The notes beneath the pieces were generated by a model. The model was not told the origin of the DNA, made no database searches, and saw only the letters and a list, made by a program, of their open reading frames with translations. From positions 68,207,214-68,271,213 of the forward strand of contig OU015497.1 in assembly GCA_907164885.2 (NCBI GenBank): a stretch of DNA of 64,000 bases, given 5' to 3'. A program made the position numbers and the translations under genes. This DNA is from Dolomedes plantarius (Eukaryota > Arthropoda > Arachnida > Araneae > Dolomedidae). The stretch's first letter is position 1. Each line of letters starts with the position of its first letter. Below, piece by piece: positions 34,895 to 48,625 of the stretch.

Positions 34895-37543
34895 CAATTG
34901 AATCGGTGAGTGGAAAGACTGTACCAGTCCAAAAACCTCATTTTGAGATATTTGCAAAAATAACGTTAGTTTTGAAATTTAACAAATACAGTTGACATTA
35001 GAATTATGGAATATTTTTTAAATTGTTACCCTGGCTCACAAGAACGTTCTTATGTGCCCAATTGTTTTTTTAACATTTGTCAAAAAATTTAAATAATATG
35101 TTAATTATCACTGGACTTGTACTTTTTTTCCACTCAATTCTGCTTTATTAACTTAGGACTTTTAGAAATAAAACTACAATATAGAAACAATATTTATGAA
35201 TATATTTTAAATATTGTTGATAATAAACAAAGCTGTCAAAAAGTATTTAGTAAGCAAATAAATATCAGAACACCCAAACATGTGAAAAAACTTGAAAAAT
35301 TTAATAATCATGAAATGTTACAAAATTAGTCTTCTTCTTGCTCGGTGGTTTTCCAAGCAGATATTCCATTGTAGAATGTTAATGCTTCGTTAGGCACATA
35401 TTTGATCAACTTGATGATGTCTTGAATATTTTTTTTTATTGCAACAGGTTCTGTGTAGGCTCGGTTTTCCGGTAAAGTTTGGTTAGCTTTGTTTTTGACC
35501 ATCTTGAATGTTTTAGCGTTTAATCCATCGATGAAATCGTATGTTTTAACGTAACCTGGCATGGTACTATCATATACAAACATTCTATTCTCAGATACAT
35601 TAAATTTATCCTTAACATCCTTATTTATTGATTTACTTGTTTTCTTGTAAACAGTAGGCCACCAATCCTTAAAGTTTACTATATCTTCAAGAGTTACCGT
35701 TTTCACTGTAAAAGGTTTATTTTTTCTACTTGTAGTGATCATGTCTTCATATTCCTGAGGGAGATACTCTCTATTATGTTTCCTTATGTTCCTTTTAATG
35801 GTTCCAAAATACCTGTCACATGGTAGGTAGGAATGTCTTCGAACAGGGAAATAATGGTATATAATCTTGAACCGTTTACTCGCCTGCGAAGCCATTAAAA
35901 AACTGACAAATGTGTGATTTCGGATTTGTCCTGGGCATGCATCTGAAAATAGGTGCAGTTCTTGGATGGAATCAGGTATTTTAGTTTTAATATAGTCCTC
36001 GAGGAAGGTACACACCTCATTAGGGCCTTTGTAAGCTTGTCCTTCGTGATATACATAACAGTGTCCAGAATTTTGAATTTCAAAAACATTGACCCACAGT
36101 TGTCTGTAGTAAAAGACTTCTTGAACAGGTAGTTGAGGCAAAGGTAAATTCTGCATAAAGTCAAAGGATGGAGCAGACACATTTGGGTTTTTCCTCACAA
36201 AGTTTTCCAACTTCCCGTAGCTTGTTATAAAACTTATTAGTACGTCTTTTATGATCAATTTGCTGAGCAGCAGCGACCCTTTTGCAGTATCATTTAGATT
36301 CTTGCCCTTAATTCTCGCTCCTAAATGCTCACATTCTGAACAAACGTCCACTTGAGGCCTTCCAAATTTTAAATCATAATTTTCATTAAAATACTTCAAA
36401 TAATACTGATATTTAATAGTGTTATTTAAATGAGGATGTTTTTCGACAAATAAGTTATGCATAGTCTTAACATTCAAACCACTTTGCAAGTATTTCACGG
36501 TTTTAGACGAGTAGTGGGAAGTTTTCGCTAGAAAGGACTCAATGTGTTCTTTGATTTTTACTACATACTCATCTTTAATGACAAGAGGTCCATTATTGCG
36601 TTTCCCACGAGCATCGTTCGGAGATTTTCCAGATATAAGGATGGTAGTTAAACGTTGAACCTGAACATGAGAAACAGCATGCAAGCTCATAAATGCTTGT
36701 TTGCAAACCGAAACACGGGAACTTCCTTTCATTGCAAAATAAGAAAAATTGCCTGCTCTAGGTTTTATGTTTTCTTCCGATCTTTGTCGTAGTCTTTTCA
36801 CAGGTTTACTCTCTATTAACCCGATTAGAAATGTGTCTTTTTCATTTTTCGATTGTCCATTATACAATCTAGTAAAAATAATGCTTTTTTCTTCATCAGA
36901 AAAATTTTCATGCAGAGATGCATACAAGAACAATCTGGCCCTGTTACTTTGGCCGCAACTTGTTTACCTTTTATGTTGACGTGAGCAGCACCTTCAAGAC
37001 AGGCTCTCTTCACATGTTGTTTCTTCCATAAGTTAGGATTAGCTTTTCTTTTCTTGTCCTTCTTCTTTGGAACAGATGTCTCACTGTCTCTCGAAGAATC
37101 ACTGCTTAAATCACTCATTGTTCATAATTTTAAACTTCCAAACAATCAAAATTTACTATCACCACTTAAATTAACACAAAAACGGTATAACGTATCCCAA
37201 TCACAGAAGAAATTATAACTAACTGCAAAAATGGTGCAATAAACATCAACAAACAAACAATGTTTTAGTTTTTCGTTTAGTTTTCAATATTGTAAGCGCT
37301 GGGCTACTAGCGCCATCTAGAGGCCGGATTGTAAGTGAGAGAATAAACAGTACTATTCCCGGAAAGATACTGTTCTTCGACTCATTCAACACCATGCCCA
37401 GCTGCTATAACGAGAAGAGGTCTTGAAATTGTACTGTTCTTCATCACAACATGTAGTTCTACGTATTTAGCATTATTTTTTGAATGTATCTAAAAATGGC
37501 TGATTTTGGACTAGTACTGTTATTCCTATCACCGATTCAATTG
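34895..37543 (-). mobile_element. TIR transposon carrying a nearly intact gene
   Basis: CAATTGAATCGGTGAGTGG (34895) and, inverted, the sequence ending CCTATCACCGATTCAATTG (37543) match. The similarity continues inward for about 70 bp (GT-CTAGTCCAAAA, ATTTTGAGATA/ATTTTTAGATA, AAAAATAA). The exact boundary and target duplication are blurred because CAATTG is itself palindromic. The only gene, on the minus strand, fills the interior. Confidence 0.65.
35326..37118 (-). pseudogene. Transposon protein, DUF7869-like, one frameshift
   Basis: Start MSDLSSDSSRDSETSVPKKK at 37118, acidic then Lys-rich. KRACLEGAAHVNIKGK and GPDCSCMHLC form a Cys cluster typical of a multicopy arthropod protein family. 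A shift at about 36910 moves into the second frame (ENFSDEEKSIIFTRLYNG), which is open for over 500 codons to the stop at 35326. Further blocks are VCSECEHLGARI (CxxC), FYYRQLWVNVFEIQN, CYVYHEGQAYKGPNEV, LHLFSDACPGQIRNHTFVSF and YHYFPVRRHSYLPCDRYFGT. The family resembles DUF7869-type proteins. The D in LFSDACPGQ and downstream H and D residues suggest an RNase-H-fold transposase core, which is inference. Only one lesion in about 600 codons implies a young copy. Confidence 0.72.
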
Positions 37544-38419
37544 AATCTGGTGAAGATACGCCATTTCTTCCTGATCAGGCATAAGATTTCCCCGTTAATG
37601 CCCGTTACGTGATAGTTATACAATATCGAAAAATAAATATTAAATATTGAACGGTAATCAGTTGATTTATAAGTTCAGAATGTAATAATACCGAAAAATA
37701 TTGGTATGATAGAGTTTTGAGATTTTCTACATAGGTTTCACAAATATTTCTTAAATCCTGATACTTGTAGTGACTCCAGAAACTGTATGGTTGTAGTGTA
37801 AAATATATTTTGAATCTAGTAAACAAAAAAAATGACATTAAAACATCAGTCATAGCTCTAATAATTAAAGGATATTTACTAAATGCTTACTAGAAAAATC
37901 AGGAACATCCTTTTCCAGGAACTAGAGTCATGGGAAAACGATACGAGACAGACAAGACGACTATGCGGTATAATGAAAAATGCATGGAGCGTCAGAATGA
38001 GGCTTTTCCTTAAACACATTTGAACTTAATATATAATGAAAATAAACTTTGATAAATGTTTGGACAGCCATTGTAGTTATTTTCATGAATATTTGTTCTT
38101 AATCTCTCTGATGGAGATTCATATATTGAGACTTCGCCAAAATATCTCTTGTATATTTTTACGTATCAATCTAATAATATAACAGAAGAAATTTAAAGGA
38201 TTTTTAATACTTTTATCATGTTGTAACATTTTAAAGAAAGTTTTCCCTTATTTTTATAATCATAATATATGTTCAGAGCAAAGAAGAAGGTGAAATTACT
38301 GTTTAAAATTGATGGTTGTAAATGATTTGAAGGGAATTGTCTAAAGAATGTCATAATCAAAAAGAAATCATGTATTTTTTAATGTAGTAATTTCTCCTGA
38401 ATTCCATATTATTTTTATA
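37544..38419. other. Stretch without recognised gene
   Basis: No coding or repeat signal that I can support. The short minus-strand open frame at 37605-37853 has no family features. Confidence 0.4.
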
Positions 38420-38989
38420 CACGGTGTCACAAAACAACTTGACACATTTTAAATATTCATGCACAAAACGTACACAATGTAGGAACAATAAATTCACATA
38501 TTTGTTAAATTATATATTAGAGTTTTTTAGTATAGTAAATGAACTAAGTGGAACTACTGTGGCGCGGAGAACATCTAGTTGGTAATAAATCTTAGCCTAC
38601 GTGCTTTTCAAAGTGGATTCCTTAACACATGAAATTGCAGCAGATATGAGTCTCTTGAGTGCTTCAACACTACAACCGATTATCAAGGACACTTCCCGTT
38701 TCCAGAAAATAGTTATAATTAGATAAGGTGCTGTTACGACTTGCACGATCTTTTCCAAATTTCGTTGAACTTGCTTAACAGATTCCATTTGGCAATACTA
38801 GCCAACACACGCTGATTGAGTAGCCATTTTACGACATCCGATTTCCTGGAACAACTAGCGCGGTCTGTTAATTTTTTTGACACAGGAAAAAACTCTAATA
38901 TATACGGTAACAGACCTGTGAATTTCCAGTTCTTAACTTTTTTTTTTGATAAATTTTTAAAATGTGCCAAGGTTTTTTGAGACACCCTG
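38420..38989 (-). mobile_element. Short mariner-like element with inverted ends
   Basis: The left end CACGGTGTCACAAAACAACT after TA, and the right end ending in TTTTTTGAGACACCCTG before TA, are imperfect inverted copies. ACATTTTAAA is shared inside both. The minus strand has two open pieces (38985-38734, 38788-38597) reading LAHFKNLSKKK and CSRKSDVVKWLLNQ, which may be a rest of a transposase C-terminus, but no catalytic motif is visible. 570 bp. Confidence 0.62.
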
Positions 38990-38999
38990 TATTATTTTT

Positions 39000-39652
39000 T
39001 GTTGTATCTGATATCTTATGTTGAATTAAAACGTATAGTTACCTTCAGTTGTACCACGTTACGAGCCCGTCAGACAGAATACAATGAGTTTTTGTTTCTA
39101 ATCCTCTGTCATCCGAATATAAATTCATATGAGTTCCATGAGATTGTTGACTCCGGAAAAACCAAGAAGGGAGTTTTTTATGAGATGTTCTCTGGTAAGG
39201 GCCATTGTCTGACCCTTACCAGAACATTGGCCAGACTCCCCGGGTCAGTCTTAAGGGCCAGACTCCCTGAAGCAAAATGTGCTCAGGGGATGATTGTTGG
39301 ACATAGCACTTAGTGCAGATGGAAAAAACCTTTCTTCACCCGTCAAAAGAAAGGCTCCCGAGGTATTCACTGACAAGCGTAGAGAGATCATGAATCAACA
39401 AAACCATATGGATGACGGTGGGAAGCAGCTTGTATTTGAGAACCGGAGCACCGTTGGTAAAATATTGTCTTAGCTCCTTCGCCTGCGGATTTTAGCTAAA
39501 CATAAATGGATGACCATCACGCCTTAGTTGACTCTACCAGGAGAGTACACTCCCGACGTACTTCGCCAATTGTGCCCAGTGTCAACCTTCCGCCGTGATG
39601 AGGCAATCAACAGGACTTTGGAGTGGATAAATACAATCAGTTATAATGGTAA
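39000..39652 (+). pseudogene. Decayed coding-like segment, unrecognised
   Basis: Three pieces in different frames have ordinary protein composition: 39062-39313 (EYNEFLFLILCHPNINSYEF), 39289-39471 (SADGKNLSSPVKRKAPEVFT, then NHMDDGGKQLVFENRSTVGK) and 39505-39650 (TPDVLRQLCPVSTFRRDEAI, then RTLEWINTIS). The last piece is followed by GGTAAGT at 39647, a splice-donor match. A hairpin CTGGTAAGGG / CCCTTACCAG sits at 39192-39222. I do not recognise the protein. It may be a broken transposon gene or eroded exons. Confidence 0.35.
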
Positions 39653-39762
39653 GTCACAATTTCATTAAACAAGTGTTTTCAGTATACAATGTATCAAAAC
39701 TTTTTGTTCTCTGACTCAATATCTTTTTATTAACTTATCGATTGATAAGCAATTATAAAATA

Positions 39763-39842
39763 CTAGCTGAAAGCGCGCACTTCGCTACGGAGTACATTCA
39801 AATTAAATACAACGGTCAATGTATGCAATTAAGGCAAAAAAA

Positions 39843-39914
<72 letters not shown>

Positions 39915-40482
39915 TATAATAAATACGACGATCAATATATACAATTGATGTAGAAAAAAAATATATATTTATAAAAAAATCCTAAGGGATATTTTTATGG
40001 AGAAAATAATGTCCAATCGTCTGCTGCATTAGCAAGAAAAAATTTGTTGTTTGTCTATTTAGTTGTCATGCACGTGACGATAAATTTATTTAAAGTACCA
40101 GAAAAGTAAATCACGTGATCAGTATTTAATAAATTAAATTCTAAAAATTAATCTTTAAAAATTTACAAAAAATCAGAAAATAGAGGTAAAGATTCGAAAA
40201 AGATTTCATTTTAATGGATTTTTTATGATCTTTCTTGTGATATGAATTTTATAACCCTCAAATGTTTATTTTAAATGCAAACTTTAAAAAAGTTACTAAA
40301 ACAGCTTAAAAATTTAATTTTTAAAAAATCTAAGAAGAATTTTTCAAAAATCTCTCTTAGTGCACCCCTACAGTATAAGAAGAATCGGCATGCAAAATTT
40401 CAGCCCTTTAGGTCCAGCGGTTTTTTCTGTGCGTTGTATGTCATTCAGTGAGTCAGTTACGGAACTGTTTTATATATATAGA
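39763..40482 (-). mobile_element. Helitron-like non-autonomous element, copy 2
   Basis: Reverse-strand relative of 30397-31085. On the minus strand it starts TCTATATATATAAAACAGTT (40482) and ends AGTGCGCGCTTTCAGCTAG (39763), again between A and T. The end has AGCGAAGTGCGCGCT, a short stem (AGCG/CGCT) before CTAG, clearer than in copy 1. An (AT)n expansion lies inside at 39846-39910, where copy 1 has a shorter AT tract. Confidence 0.62.
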
Positions 40483-41084
40483 TTATGAGCAATTTCTTTT
40501 TATTAAGTTATCAGAGAACTGCCTTGAAGGGTAACATATAAAATTTATTTTACAAGATTTTTTTTTGTTTATTTTAAATATTAATGAAATCGTGAAAAAT
40601 ATCTGTCCGTGATAAAATGTCACACAACCAACTTCGATAAAATGTTACATAATCAACTTCTCATATACAATTCACACGTGTTGTGACATAGGCATTGCAT
40701 ATAACTATTGGTTATATCCTTTATTAGAAGGGACCTTAGATAAAAAATCATTTTTTTATTTACTTTTAGCGATTAATTTAACTTAGTTAAGAAATCAGAC
40801 AAGTGCAAGTTTGGAAAAAATCTACAAATTATCCTTATTTTTTTTATTGTTTTTAATTTGAAATCAACTTTGTTTTACAATAAATACACGTGTAACTTCA
40901 GATCAGAGTATGATACTTTTGTTCCATGTTTATAAAAGTATAAAAAATTATTTTAAATTCTATTTAAATAATTTTTCTAGTTTGTCATTTTCAAAGATTG
41001 ATTTTTACAAATTTCTATTTCTTGAAAATCCCAATTTTAGAGTGATAATTTTTCATGTAGAGATTAAAAATTGCATACCATTAT
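40483..41084. other. AT-rich stretch without recognised gene
   Basis: Only a short direct duplication ACTTCGATAAAATGT/ACATAATCAACTTC around 40619-40665 is seen. Confidence 0.35.
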
Positions 41085-42460
41085 GAAATATATATTGGCT
41101 ATAGAAATTTTTGAATTTATAAATTAAAATACATAAGTTTAATAACCTCTGAAGTTGCTTATATATAATTTAAAAAAAGCTATAATATAGAATTAAATTT
41201 ATATCAATAATTTTCAAAAATTAAAAGAATTATTACCCTTTTTATATGTGGGTATTTAAAGAGCTATACGAAGTTTGCATTTTATAAATAAAAATCGTGA
41301 TCAGTGAAAAAACTCTGATGTTGCTTATATATAATCAAATTTGTCGTAACATAGAATTAAATTTATCTGAATGAATTAGAAACTTTAAAAAAAGAAAACC
41401 TTTATACATGTGGGTATTTAAAGAGCTATATGAAGTTTCCAATTTTTTAAATGAAAATCATGAACAATTTATAACATTTGGAGTTGCTGAGATACAATTT
41501 TTAAAATGTTAAAACATAGAATAAAATTAGGCTACATAATTTTAAAACATTTAGAAAATTTAATATTTTTACAAGTATGTATTTCAAGAGTTATATGAAG
41601 TTTCCAATTTATAAATAGAAATTTCCATTTATAAATTGGAAGTTACTTGGATATAATTTAAAAAGTACTATAACATAGAATTAAATTTAGCTGATTAAAT
41701 TTCAAATATTTGGAAAGTAGTAGACTTTTTAGATGTGTGCATTTTATGAATTGTGAGAAACTTTCAATTTATAAATGAAAATCCTGAACAACTAATATAC
41801 TTTAAGTTATAATTACATAGAATTTTCAAAATTTTAAAGATACAACTGAATTTAGCTGAATAATTTTAAAGCTTTTAGGAAATGATAACTACTTTACAAA
41901 TTGTATATAAAGATCTACATGAAGTTTTCAATTTATAATTGATAAATCTTGAACAACTAATAACCTCTGAAGTGCTTAGATATAGTTTAAAAAACTTTAT
42001 AATAAATAATTAAATTTAGCTGAATAACTTTAGAACTTTTTAGAAAACAATAATCTTTTGATAAGTGTGTATTTAAAGAGCCAATCTGAAGTTTCCAGTT
42101 AGCTGTATGAAGTTTCCAATTTAAAAATAAAAATCTTCAACACATCACCACTGAAGTTACAATGTAGTATAATTTTTTAAATGTAAGAAAATAATATTAA
42201 ATTTAGATGAATAAATTCAAAATATTTAGAAAACAATAACTTTTTAAAAAGCGCTAAAAAGTCTTTAAAGAGCTATCTGAAGTTTCGCCTTCACTGTATG
42301 AAGTTTGCAATTTATGAATTAAAAATCCTCAAGAAATAATAACCACTAAAGTTGCGTAGCTTTAATTTTAAAAAGTTGATTATTGTTGTTTTAAATTCAG
42401 ATGAATAAATTAAAAATATTTCGAAAACAGTAACCTTTTTACATGTGTGTATTTAAAGAG
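41085..42460 (+). repeat. Degenerate tandem repeat, about 160-190 bp period
   Basis: The motif GTATTTAAAGAGCTATAYGAAGTTT recurs, with decay, near 41251, 41408, 41577, 41733 (weak), 41906, 42068, 42262 and 42447. Between copies the order is constant: CAATTTATAAATGAAAATC, then AACCTCTGAAGTTGCTTATAT, then TTTAAAAAGNTATAACATAG, AATTAAATTTAGCTGAATAA and TTTTAGAAAA. Period varies from about 155 to 195 bp through indels. All frames are closed, so it is an old satellite. Confidence 0.75.
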
Positions 42461-45125
<2,665 letters not shown>

Positions 45126-45211
45126 ATCAACAAATTATAACGAGGTGTAAAGATCGCGGTAATTGCATTTATAAAAAAAGCATTTATAATACATTAAATT
45201 TGAAAGAAAAA

Positions 45212-46150
45212 AATGAAACTGAAATTAAAAATGAAAACATGACCACAAAAGCTCATCCTAAGACTGTTCGAACGCTGGTAAATATCAATAATTTGAAGTC
45301 TCTGATCCTAAAAGAAAATCCGCCGATTGAAAGGTCCATTGCATCGAAACTGGGAATGTCTTCTGGAACTGTAAGTAAAATCATTCAGAAAGATTTGAAG
45401 TTAAAAAAGATATTTAAATGTAATGTTCATCTGCTATTGCCAAAGCATATTTCTGAAAGATAAACAAACTGTAGAAAATTATATGAAAAACACATTGCTG
45501 CTGAGAATTGGAAATTTGTGGTACCACTTGATGAGGCAGGGGTGTATTTAAGTAAATGTGACAAAAAAAGATCAAGTTTTTTTTGCTCAACTGACGGGAA
45601 TGACCGTACGAAATGGCTTCGTTTTCAGAGTACAGAAAAGTTCCAAACGGATACATAATAGTTGCAGAATTTTGTTACAACGGCAAATTAAAAATCAAAA
45701 TGTCTCAAATAAAGCCAAAATCAATTCCCTCTATTACCAGTATATTTTAGAACCAATTTTCAAGGGAAAAATTCCAGCCTTATACTGATAGGACATTGAT
45801 ACAGTTGAGCTTCATATGGACAAAACCTCTAGTCAGACGTCTAAATCAACTGCCTCTTAGTTAACAAAGATAAAATCAGCAACAGGAATAAAGTGTATCC
45901 CATTTACTGAAATACCTGTAAAATCCCCTCATGCTACACCGGACATAGGCGGATTCGTTTTATTCAAACGAGCCTTAGGAAAACGGCATCCAAGAACACT
46001 GAACGGACTTTGGGAAACGGTCCAAGAGGAATGGCGTAAAATTGATATGACAGTACTAAGAAAAGTTTTATTTCAATGGAAAATTCGAGCTATATCTATT
46101 GCCAAGAAACATAGCTATCAGATAGAAGAAAATATATGTATACAAAAATT
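45212..46150 (+). pseudogene. Mariner-like transposase, full length but decayed
   Basis: N-terminal [20 protein letters not shown] and [20 protein letters not shown] form the helix-turn-helix. Next, in shifting frames: AAENWKFVVPLDEAGVYLSK (first Asp), KFQT then FCYNGKLKIK, VSNKAKINSLYYQYILEPIF, ELHMDKTSSQTSKSTAS (second Asp), a PVKSPHATPDIG-like third block, and LGKRHPRTLNGLWKTVQEEW with RKIDMTVLRKVLFQWKIRA at the end. At least five frame changes or stops. The block order matches mariner-like proteins multicopy in arthropods. Confidence 0.8.
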
Positions 46151-47383
46151 ATTTATTTATACATATATTTATTTATACATAATTTATATATACATAATTT
46201 ATTTATACATAAAACTTAACTATCAAAATCGTTTTTCAAAAGTGCGAATGACCTTCTGTATGTCCAAATATGAAACTATGTTGATACAAGCTATTGCACT
46301 TGTCATTAGGTCATCCCCTGATTAACACTTACAGATGAAAGTTCTTAAGTTCATACTGAGGCTCATTATTTCTTTGAAAGTCATTGCATTGAAAATAAAT
46401 AAAATTGTGTTGAAGGTTTGGTAAGTTGTGGGCCAATAAATTTATTGTTAGTTTTACGGTAGAAATAATAAGAAACTATTGGATCTAAAAACTTCAATAA
46501 TCGTCTTCTGTCAACTCGTCTTCCTACCTCGTAGCCAAGGTGTTGTAGTAACTTTGCTTTTCCCATAGTCTGGAAATCTGATGATGGAATTTTGCTAAAC
46601 ACAGTGGTACAGATGGAGCAGATAGATATGAACTAATGCAACGCCCATGTGTAGGAATAAAAAATGAAACACATTAAAAATACTTTCAGTTGTTGGAACA
46701 ATATATACTGCTAAAACACATTACATAATCAAACTATTCCTTAAGATAAATTGCCAGCCATAGTTGTGGAAAACAAGTGAGGCATTTAATACTTTGAAAA
46801 TGTATTACAGTATAGAAAATGATGGGAATGGAATAATTTGATATCCCAATCAAGACATCTAACAATGAAAGGAAAGTAATTAATTTAAAGTTTATGAGAA
46901 TTTATTAAAAAAATTTCAAATTTAGCTGCGATTATAAACCAAGAAATGGGAAAATAAAAAGATAAAGCTGCTTTATGAATTCCGCATCCCTTTGAATTAT
47001 AAAAATATCTCAGTGAAGGAAAGTGTAATGTTTCACATATTTTATCATGAAGTTAATGAAATATGGTATAAAGAAAAGAATCCAGTGTAGAATTGCTGTG
47101 TGTTAGCAAAGTCGGTTAATCAGTTTCACAAATGTCATCACCTCTATCCTTTATGCACGCTCAGCATTCGCACTCCTTACTGTAAATTAGGCAATCAAGA
47201 CATGCCTGAGAAATGAATTCCTATTCAAGTACAGCTGATTCTGTTCCCTCTAGGTTCAAGCTGGTTTGGGACCTGTAATTCGTTTCTGCAGACTATTCTC
47301 TGAATCTACAACTCGCTTTGAAACTCCGAAATACAAATATCAATATATGCATATCATATATTTTGAGACAAAGGAATCATTAA

Positions 47384-47384
<1 letters not shown>
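46151..47384. other. Stretch without recognised gene
   Basis: A minus-strand frame at 46381-46602 (GKAKLLQHLGYEVGRRVDRR) has normal composition, but I recognise no family. Otherwise AT-rich non-coding DNA. Confidence 0.35.
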
Positions 47385-47479
<95 letters not shown>

Positions 47480-47490
47480 GTGTTTGTGTC

Positions 47491-47535
<45 letters not shown>

Positions 47536-47541
47536 TTAATG

Positions 47542-47600
<59 letters not shown>
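47385..47600. repeat. Compound (AT)(GT)(AT)(AC)(AT) microsatellite
   Basis: AT, then about 22 bp of GT, then AT with a GTTTGTGTCTATG interruption, AT, the word CTTAATGATAC, about 28 bp of AC, and AT again. The GT and AC blocks are complementary, so the tract can fold back on itself. Confidence 0.92.
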
Positions 47601-47604
<4 letters not shown>

Positions 47605-48069
47605 ACATAAGACAACAACTTAAGAAAAGAAGAACAATTTATTAGACTGTATCAAGTCCTAGCTCTTTTAATATTGAAAAATATTTATTTTTCAGAAAAA
47701 AGTTTTTCTTTAAGTCCGATGTGGTAGAGAAGCGAATCTCGAGGGAGTACTTATCAGAATACGTTAAGTTTGTCTGGCAGTGAGCTGTGAAAAAGGCATT
47801 TGCTGCGTTCTCAAAAGGGAAAACCACAATGATCTCAAAGGAAAAATATTTCCAAACAAATAAAATCAAAAGATTTCCCACAAATGATACAGTGCAGTTG
47901 TTTCTTTCTTCTCGAAAAAAAACACCATGAAATTGAATTACCAATGCTTACAGATATTCTATTAACTGCGATCCGGTATTTTTTGTCATAAATATATTTT
48001 TTTTTCATTAAGATTTTCAATGACATGGAATAATAAGTCATTAAATTGTAATATTGTATTTTGTTTGTC
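47601..48069. other. Stretch without recognised gene
   Basis: Minus-strand open frames at 47642-47944 and 47835-48041 have no recognisable motif. Confidence 0.35.
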
Positions 48070-48625
48070 TACGCAGTCTGAAATATGCAGTAAAAAATTA
48101 GAGTACTAAAAGTCCGATTTTAATAATAGTGCCCTCGCAATCGAAGAACCGGAAAAAATTATGCAAAATTAATGTGATATTCATTTGCATACAATTATAT
48201 TTCAATACATTGTAATATTTTATTTAGTTCGATTACGAAATGAAACTAAAACTAAAAAAAGAAATATCCTTCTAAGAGTACAGTGTTAGTATCAATGCCC
48301 TCGCCCTCGAAGAAACGGAAAAAAATCGTGAAAATTAAGTGATATTCATTTTCATGCAATACTAATCTATTACATTATTATGTTCTCTTTAGTTCGATTA
48401 CGGAGTGAAAAAAACAACAAAAAAAGAAATAGACTAATAAGAGTCTAAAGTTAATATCAGTGACCTCACCCTCGAAGAACCGGAAAAATCACCGGACAGT
48501 TATGTAATATTCATTTGCATGCACTAATAAATTCTTACATTGTAATAGTCTATTAAGTTGGTTTACGGAATGTAAAATATGCAGCAGAAGAATTAGGCTA
48601 TTAAGAGTTCAATGTTGGTGAAAGT
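48070..48625 (+). repeat. About 166-bp imperfect tandem repeat, three copies
   Basis: GCCCTCGCAATCGAAGAACC (48131), GCCCTCGCCCTCGAAGAAAC (48297) and GACCTCACCCTCGAAGAACC (48462) mark the period. Each is followed by GGAAAAA, AAATTAA-GTGATATTCATTT-CATGCA, TTACATTGTAATA and TTAGTTCGATTACGGAATG. A partial copy starts at 48070 and another ends near 48625. Confidence 0.82.

Noticed and set aside
35895..36182. Separate small minus-strand gene
   Set aside because: It is a shadow in another frame of the large transposon gene at 35326-37118.
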